A stretch of 44,244 bases of DNA from CAZRIZ01 sp964600285 (GTDB taxonomy: Bacteria; Patescibacteriota; Saccharimonadia; Saccharimonadales; Saccharimonadaceae): assembly GCA_964600285.1 (NCBI GenBank), contig CAZRIZ010000003.1, forward strand, positions 1 to 44,244, given 5' to 3'. Below are positions 39,808-44,244 of the stretch, piece after piece. A model generated the notes under the pieces. It was not told the DNA's origin and searched no databases. It was given only the letters and a program-made list of their open reading frames with translations. Every line of letters starts with the position of its first letter. Position 1 is the first letter of the stretch. Both the position numbers and the translations under genes were made by a program.

Positions 39808-39816
39808 TGTGGGGAT
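39806..39816. repeat. 11-bp inverted repeat end
   Basis: TTTGTGGGGAT is the exact reverse complement of ATCCCCACAAA at 38893-38903 (and 34279-34289). It may be an element end or a chance match; no transposase is present. Confidence 0.55.
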
Positions 39817-39855
39817 AAGAAAATTGGCTCAGCCTATATCAGGAGTAGCGCATGA

Positions 39856-39861
39856 TAAAAT
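39856..39861 (+). promoter_or_regulatory. Near-leaderless extended -10
   Basis: TGATAAAAT with the hexamer TAAAAT ending 6 nt before the ATG at 39868; no Shine-Dalgarno. Confidence 0.45.
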
Positions 39862-39867
39862 GGGATT

Positions 39868-40311
39868 ATGAAAAACTCGGTACCCACACACGTCCCCCAA
39901 CAGCCAGACCAAACAAATGCCTTTTGGAAATTGATGAATTCAGTTGTGAATGTGGCATTTGTATTGGTTATATCGTTACCATTTTTATTTTTACTTGGAT
40001 TTACGCTGAGATATAGGATTATTCTGGCGCTACTATTCCTAGCCTACCAACTGATAGTTGCGCTATCTCCAAAGCATATTGACCTAGGAGACTTAGTGAC
40101 TGGTTCAAGATGGATTGAAAAATATCCGCTCAAAAACCACGTAATTTTTACATTTTTATACTCACTTAGTTTTTCAACGTTTGTCGTTTGGGTGTTTTTT
40201 CCATTTGATCTTTTAATTTTCAATTTGCTGCTCATACAGTTGCCATTTGTGCTAAAAACAGGCTACACCCTGCACGCATATCTTAGTGGTAAAATGGCTG
40301 GCGCTCACTAA
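39868..40311 (+). CDS. Small polytopic membrane protein, unknown function
   Basis: 147 aa with about four hydrophobic segments (near 25-46, 47-66, 95-112 and 113-135) after a polar, Pro/Gln-rich cytoplasmic start. The loop SPKHIDLGDLVTGSRWIEKYP is the only long polar stretch. Size and layout recall small membrane proteins of the DUF4870 or RDD type, but no diagnostic motif is seen. It precedes the ABC transporter by 71 bp and may or may not work with it. Confidence 0.75.
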   Translation: MKNSVPTHVPQQPDQTNAFWKLMNSVVNVAFVLVISLPFLFLLGFTLRYRIILALLFLAYQLIVALSPKHIDLGDLVTGSRWIEKYPLKNHVIFTFLYSLSFSTFVVWVFFPFDLLIFNLLLIQLPFVLKTGYTLHAYLSGKMAGAH

Positions 40312-40343
40312 TGTAATTCTTATGGTTTTATATCGCAACTACC

Positions 40344-40372
40344 TTGCATTTTTTACTTTTGACGGCCATAAT
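40344..40372 (+). promoter_or_regulatory. Near-leaderless promoter of the ABC operon
   Basis: TTGCAT (40344-40349), 17 bp, CATAAT (40367-40372), then 10 nt to the ATG without a Shine-Dalgarno. Confidence 0.5.
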
Positions 40373-40382
40373 AAGATAAGCT

Positions 40383-41381
40383 ATGGGCAAAAAAGAAACA
40401 CCTCAGTTTGAGTATGTGATCGAGTTAGACGGATTAACTCGAAGTTACGGTTTCGGCGATACCGAATTCAATGCCCTAGATGAAGTTGATCTTAAAATCA
40501 AGCCAGGTGAGTTTGTGGTTATTATGGGACCAAGTGGCTGTGGTAAAACTACCCTACTCAATATCTTAGGATTAATTGACCAGCCCAGTGACGGCAGGTA
40601 TTTTTTGGAAGGCAAAGAAATCAGCGACTTAACATTTCGTCAAAAAGCTAAATTACGCAACAGCCGAATTGGTTTAATTTTTCAAAACTTTAATTTAATT
40701 TCCAGACTAAGCGTCATCGATAACGTGGCGCTTCCCCTACTTTACGCTGGGGTCGGCAAGACACGCCGACTAGAAAAAGCTAGTAAGATTTTGAGCACTT
40801 TTCAGCTTAGTGAGCGAGAATATTACATGCCGTGGCAAATTTCTGGCGGACAGGTTCAGCGCGTAGCAATTGCTCGAGCGCTAGTTAACGACCCAGCTAT
40901 TATTTTGGCAGACGAGCCCACAGGCAACTTAGATTCAAGAGCCAGCCATATTATTATGGAGGAGTTACTCCAGCTCAATCAGCGGGGTCACACTATTGTA
41001 ATGGTGACGCATAATCCCAACCTGACCTCTTATGCCAACCGAGTAGTCACCATGTTAGATGGCAAAATTATTAGTAATCGAGATAATGACTCTGGTAAGG
41101 AGCTAATAGATAATGCTCCTGAAATTGAACTGATTGAAGAAGAACCTGAGCCAAAAGTAACCGAAATTATCGTAACACCAGCTAACCCAACCTTGGTTGG
41201 GCAAATTGAGCCGACTGACACCGAGAGTACAAACTCAACCGAAGACACCGAACCAGTTTTAGTTAATAAAACGGTTGGCAAGCCGACGGACGAGCCAGAA
41301 GAGGTGAAGGAATCAGGTAATAATGAAGACGAAAAAGACGAGCCAAAGATGCCTAAGACAAAGAAAAAGAAGAATAAATGA
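40383..41381 (+). CDS. MacB/LolD-type ABC transporter ATPase with acidic tail
   Basis: ATP-binding subunit of a mechanotransmission-type (type VII) ABC system. The 332 aa have Walker A GPSGCGKT at 49-56, Q-loop FQNFNLIS, signature ISGGQVQRVAIARAL and Walker B AIILADEPTGNLDS, then the H-loop VTHN. The first 230 residues are a complete LolD-like domain. The last 100 are an added low-complexity tail rich in Glu, Thr and Pro, ending in a lysine run (KKKKNK). The tail is not part of the normal fold. The stop overlaps the permease start as ATGA. Confidence 0.93.
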   Translation: MGKKETPQFEYVIELDGLTRSYGFGDTEFNALDEVDLKIKPGEFVVIMGPSGCGKTTLLNILGLIDQPSDGRYFLEGKEISDLTFRQKAKLRNSRIGLIFQNFNLISRLSVIDNVALPLLYAGVGKTRRLEKASKILSTFQLSEREYYMPWQISGGQVQRVAIARALVNDPAIILADEPTGNLDSRASHIIMEELLQLNQRGHTIVMVTHNPNLTSYANRVVTMLDGKIISNRDNDSGKELIDNAPEIELIEEEPEPKVTEIIVTPANPTLVGQIEPTDTESTNSTEDTEPVLVNKTVGKPTDEPEEVKESGNNEDEKDEPKMPKTKKKKNK

Positions 41382-42598
41382 TTTTGTTTAACCACATCAG
41401 TAATACATGTCAAAACTTACGAGCCAATCGAACCCGTAACTTCTTAACCGTACTCGGCATTACCATTGGAGCAGCTTGTATCGCTATAGTTTTAGCCTTA
41501 ACCAACGGAGCTAATAGCCTATTAGAGCAAGACCTATCTAGTTACGCAGCAGGTACTATCTTAATTAGATCTAGCCAGCCAGTAGTAGATCAAGGACGGC
41601 TGCTAGATTTGACGACTAATAATTGGGTTGTTGGATCAAGTTTGTCGCAAACCGACATCAGCGAACTGCAAAAACTTAAAAACATCAAAAGTGTAGCCCC
41701 AGTTATGCCATTTTCAGCCACCGTAACGGCTCAAGACAAAGAAATCAGGCAGCAAATGGTAATTGGCACCAGTCAGTATCTCACTGATTCGGTCAATCTG
41801 GAAATAACGCACGGTCAGTTTTTCAATGAAAATATCGTGAGTAACGCAACCGTCTTAGGTGAAAAACTGGCAATGCAAATCTTTAATACTCCAAACTGTG
41901 TTGGCCAGACACTTACAATTAGGGGCCAGGTGTTTCTAATTGTTGGGGTTGCCAGTCAGAAAAACTATCGCATACAAAACGGTGGCATTGATTTTTCTAA
42001 CAGCGTAATAATTAACACCAGTTCAGCCCGCCAAATCACCAATGATACAGTTCAAATCAAACAGATTAACATTCAGCCCTCAAGCGAAGCTAATCTAGAC
42101 GAGCTAAAAAATGAAATTAATCAAGTGCTGCAAACCACCCATACCAACGAAAAAGATTATACGATAATCGACAGTAGCTCCAACACGCCAGTAGTTAATC
42201 AGAAATACAGCGACTTAAGCCAGACTACGCTGTTGGTCGCAATCATAGCGCTCGTTATCGGTGGAATTGGCGTCATGAATATTATGCTAGTCAGCGTAGC
42301 CGAACAAACTCACGAAATCGGCATTAGGCGATCAATTGGCGCCACCACAACCGATATTGCAGGGCAATTCTTGGTTGAGTCAATGGTCATAAGCTTGCTC
42401 GGTGGTCTACTTGGATTAATGTCCAGCTTTGTATTGACTTTCTTTCTAAAGTCTTTGTTACCATTTCCAGCGGTTTACAGTTGGGAATTAGCTGCTGAAG
42501 TCTTGGGAGTAACTATGATTATTGGCACAATTGCTGGAATCTTACCAGCAATTCGAGCTGCTTCTAAAAATCCAATCGAAGCGCTAAGACAATCTTAA
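41378..42598 (+). CDS. MacB-like ABC transporter permease
   Basis: 406 aa: first membrane helix near 15-40 (LTVLGITIGAACIAIVLALT) following NLRANRTRNF. A large external MacB-PCD domain (about 45-275) comes next, then three helices in the FtsX part (LLVAIIALVIGGIGVMNIML, then the conserved EIGIRRSIGAT, and two more up to 395). The end ASKNPIEALRQS is a family hallmark. Such pairs export peptides or lipoproteins or act as signal modules; the substrate here is unknown. No periplasmic adaptor gene (MacA) lies nearby. Confidence 0.94.
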   Translation: MILFNHISNTCQNLRANRTRNFLTVLGITIGAACIAIVLALTNGANSLLEQDLSSYAAGTILIRSSQPVVDQGRLLDLTTNNWVVGSSLSQTDISELQKLKNIKSVAPVMPFSATVTAQDKEIRQQMVIGTSQYLTDSVNLEITHGQFFNENIVSNATVLGEKLAMQIFNTPNCVGQTLTIRGQVFLIVGVASQKNYRIQNGGIDFSNSVIINTSSARQITNDTVQIKQINIQPSSEANLDELKNEINQVLQTTHTNEKDYTIIDSSSNTPVVNQKYSDLSQTTLLVAIIALVIGGIGVMNIMLVSVAEQTHEIGIRRSIGATTTDIAGQFLVESMVISLLGGLLGLMSSFVLTFFLKSLLPFPAVYSWELAAEVLGVTMIIGTIAGILPAIRAASKNPIEALRQS

Positions 42599-42599
42599 G

Positions 42600-43538
42600 T
42601 TAACTATTATGAAATCTATCTGGCTTAAGACTACGTTTGTTTAGAACTGCTAGATAAGTTGCCATATAGTAAGCCAAAGCATCGGCCTTGAGCGTAGCTT
42701 CGATTAAGTTACTAGCTTCAATTTCTATAACACGACTGGCCGGGAGCAAACCCGACATTTGACGCGACCGTTCTACTAGCAGCCTCTCTTCAAAGTTGCT
42801 GTAGTTGTACTTGACGACAAAAGTAGCAAAAGGCTTATCCACAGGATGTGACGACCAACCCCATTTCAGTCGCTCCGCTTGCGAGAACAGTTCTTCGCCA
42901 AAGGCTAAGTTGCGAGCAATGCATCTCAGTCGTTCAATAAATTGCTCGCCCAAAAGTGTTTGCTCAAGCGTACTAGTGAATACCGCTGTTTTGCCCACCG
43001 CAAACAAGGCTAATTGTTTAGCTAAGTTTTTATCTACCGTTATGCCTGGACGATAGCACTTATGCCCCCACTCCACTACACTTGGTACAGTCTGAGACAG
43101 CCGCTTAATGTCAACTTGTCCGACAACTTTTAACTCGCCAAAAAGATGAACTATCGACCAAAACCAACTGCCCTCGATTGGAACAACTACCTGCGATACT
43201 TCACAGGCTAGTTTATACAATTTTTGATACCTTTTTTTATCTAGCCATTGGTAATCAAATATAACCAGCGTGTTTTTATCTAGCCAGCTGCGCTTCAGTT
43301 CAGATACGACCACAGCAGGTAGTTGCAGGTTATTTTTGGCCTGGTTAAGCCAAAGCTGCAAAAAACGAGCCCCCAGGCCACTGTTCTCGCTAACAATTAT
43401 GGCCTTATTAATTTTAGCTCGACTCGATTTGGCTAACTTCGCTGACGACACAGAAATAAGCTCATCTAGACCTTCTCCGTAAAGTTTGACGCGCTCATGC
43501 ACGTAAAACTGGTTTAACACATTGTCGTCGTCTAACAT
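42600..43538 (-). CDS. Possible degenerate SIS-domain (PGI/PMI-like) protein
   Basis: 312 aa. The layout recalls bifunctional phosphoglucose/phosphomannose isomerases: an N-terminal IIVSENSGLGARFLQLWL in the place of the first SIS glycine loop, and a second half NLAKQLALFAVGKTAVFTST with a later LKADALAYYMATYLAVLN close to the C-terminal helix of that family. Sugar-phosphate residues are not clearly kept, so activity is doubtful. AAAGG precedes the ATG. It converges on the permease gene with no terminator seen between them, and diverges from the gene at 43615. Confidence 0.6.
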   Translation of the reverse strand: MLDDDNVLNQFYVHERVKLYGEGLDELISVSSAKLAKSSRAKINKAIIVSENSGLGARFLQLWLNQAKNNLQLPAVVVSELKRSWLDKNTLVIFDYQWLDKKRYQKLYKLACEVSQVVVPIEGSWFWSIVHLFGELKVVGQVDIKRLSQTVPSVVEWGHKCYRPGITVDKNLAKQLALFAVGKTAVFTSTLEQTLLGEQFIERLRCIARNLAFGEELFSQAERLKWGWSSHPVDKPFATFVVKYNYSNFEERLLVERSRQMSGLLPASRVIEIEASNLIEATLKADALAYYMATYLAVLNKRSLKPDRFHNS

Positions 43539-43552
43539 TTAGTCTACCTTTC

Positions 43553-43581
43553 TTGTACTGCTTATGTTAACATGATACAAT
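43553..43581 (+). promoter_or_regulatory. Promoter of the gene at 43615
   Basis: TTGTAC (43553-43558), 17 bp, TACAAT (43576-43581). A perfect palindrome ATGTTAACAT sits in the spacer, a possible operator between divergent genes. Confidence 0.6.
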
Positions 43582-43614
43582 AGAAACAAGAATATTTACA
43601 AAATAGAGGTGGGA

Positions 43615-44067
43615 ATGGACATTGACGAGAAACAATTTAAAGACGAACAAGAATTAGCCAAAGTTTTAGCTGGCATTAATGAGCAAACCGTAAAAACAGA
43701 AGCAGATCCAGTAAAAGAAGAGAAAGAAGACGCGACAGAAGCCGTTAAGACAGTTCCTGAGGTTAAGCCACCAACTGAGAATACTAGCAAAGCTAAGCCA
43801 AACTTAAACAATGTGCTTCAAGACGCAATTACCGACCTACGACCATTGGTCGACAAATTAAACATTCCAGCTGATGAAAAGTTTGACACATATCTTTTAC
43901 TAATCAGGTCAACCGATGACAGTACTCTAATTATCCCAGCCTACCAAACGGCTAAGCAAATCAGCGACGAAGGCAAACGTGCTACTGCACTGCTTAATGT
44001 CATCAAGGAAATCAACTATTTTACAGCCTCAAAGCCAAATAGCCAAAAAAACAACCAAGGTCGCTAA
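43615..44067 (+). CDS. Acidic protein of unknown function
   Basis: 150 aa from the ATG at 43615, which has AGAGG upstream; a GTG two codons earlier overlaps that site. The first 65 residues are highly charged and Pro-rich (DEQELAKVLAGINEQ, KEEKEDATEAV) and probably disordered. The rest (about 66-140) is a helical domain, VLQDAITDLRPLVDKLNIP, then KFDTYLLLIRSTDDSTLI, and AYQTAKQISDEGKRATALL. No family is recognised. It has no signal peptide and stands alone with its own promoter and a shared terminator. Confidence 0.82.
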   Translation: MDIDEKQFKDEQELAKVLAGINEQTVKTEADPVKEEKEDATEAVKTVPEVKPPTENTSKAKPNLNNVLQDAITDLRPLVDKLNIPADEKFDTYLLLIRSTDDSTLIIPAYQTAKQISDEGKRATALLNVIKEINYFTASKPNSQKNNQGR

Positions 44068-44086
44068 AACATCTCGCGTCACAAAC

Positions 44087-44117
44087 AAAAATACCTATCT
44101 AATAGATAGGTATTTTT
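44087..44117. terminator. Bidirectional terminator
   Basis: AAAAATACCTATCT and AGATAGGTATTTTT form a perfect stem with U tracts on both strands, serving the gene at 43615 and groEL. Confidence 0.88.
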
Positions 44118-44142
44118 ACTGCATTAAGTAGCTGATATTAAA

Positions 44143-44244
44143 CTAGTAGCCCATACCTCCCATGTTTGGCATAGGATTTTCTTTTGGCTCTGGAACGTCA
44201 ACTACGAGAGCGCCCATAGTAATAGCAGTACCAGCAATTGAGAC
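44143..44244 (-). CDS. groL: Chaperonin GroEL, C-terminal end only
   Basis: The last 33 codons of a gene that continues past the right edge. The end reads VSIAGTAITMGALVVDVPEP, then a short linker and the closing MPNMGGMGY, the Gly-Met-rich tail typical of GroEL. This part forms the base of the equatorial domain and the flexible tail inside the folding cavity. Confidence 0.93.
   Translation of the reverse strand, partial: VSIAGTAITMGALVVDVPEPKENPMPNMGGMGY

Noticed and set aside
34275..39816. Classic insertion sequence or composite transposon
   Set aside because: No transposase or integrase frame in or beside either repeat; only the repeats and a short inverted pair are present.

Overview
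The window reads as a compact chromosome segment of a Candidate Phyla Radiation bacterium (Patescibacteria), most likely Saccharibacteria (TM7). The grounds are a complete but stripped-down type IV pilus cluster, short intergenic gaps, many shortened housekeeping proteins and several enzymes that lack their usual metal-binding cysteines. TGA is used as a normal stop, for example at the ends of pilO and of the ABC ATPase gene, so the recoded UGA of Gracilibacteria/SR1 does not apply. The lineage call is inference from gene content.

Layout. 99-8439 (minus): pilM-pilN-pilO-(76 aa protein)-pilB-pilT-pilC-pilin-pilD. 8641-9231 (minus): orphan zinc-ribbon gene with a hairpin leader. 9535-10608 (plus): ychF. 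10598-12992 (minus): rpsF-ssb-rpsR-efp-tlyA. 13100-22288 (minus): DHH-like gene-truB-rpsO, then pnp-udg-ftsK, with two plus-strand orphan genes (18335-19317) lodged between rpsO and pnp. 22513-22911: rpsT. 22957-30935 (minus): dnaG-rpoD-polA-(membrane protein)-mutM-holA, a replication and repair block. 31003-34187: a small membrane protein gene, then argS-orn-yjbR on minus. 34275-39807: two identical 919-bp direct repeats, each with a promoter, a large structured noncoding RNA and a terminator, enclosing a metallophosphoesterase gene, a hydrolase-MazG fusion gene, tRNA-Ser(GGA), small or broken ORFs and a second zinc-ribbon gene. 39868-42598 (plus): small membrane protein plus a MacB-like ABC pair. 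42600-44067: a degenerate SIS-like protein and an unknown acidic protein. The 3' end of groEL runs off the right edge.

The most striking object is the duplicated RNA of about 800 nt. Two copies match base for base over 919 bp, with a near-consensus sigma-70 promoter, several long helices and an intrinsic terminator, and no ORF of useful length. I do not recognise it as tmRNA, RNase P RNA, SRP RNA, 6S RNA or an intron. It resembles in style, though not in any sequence I can recall, the large ornate RNAs such as GOLLD and ROOL. The repeats frame a mosaic segment that looks acquired.

The second system is a pair of paralogous zinc-ribbon genes 29 kb apart. They share a 24-bp promoter box and a 49-50 nt leader hairpin whose outer stem is identical while the inner stem differs but still pairs. 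Two further patterns recur: probable leaderless transcripts (a -10 hexamer 6-10 nt before ATG, no Shine-Dalgarno) at nine genes, and a 46-bp module shared by the pilM and rpsO promoters. Four orphan genes (8641-9231, 18335-18805, 18922-19317, 37823-38767) instead have structured leaders, strong Shine-Dalgarno sites and private terminators, so they form a distinct class of single-gene cassettes.
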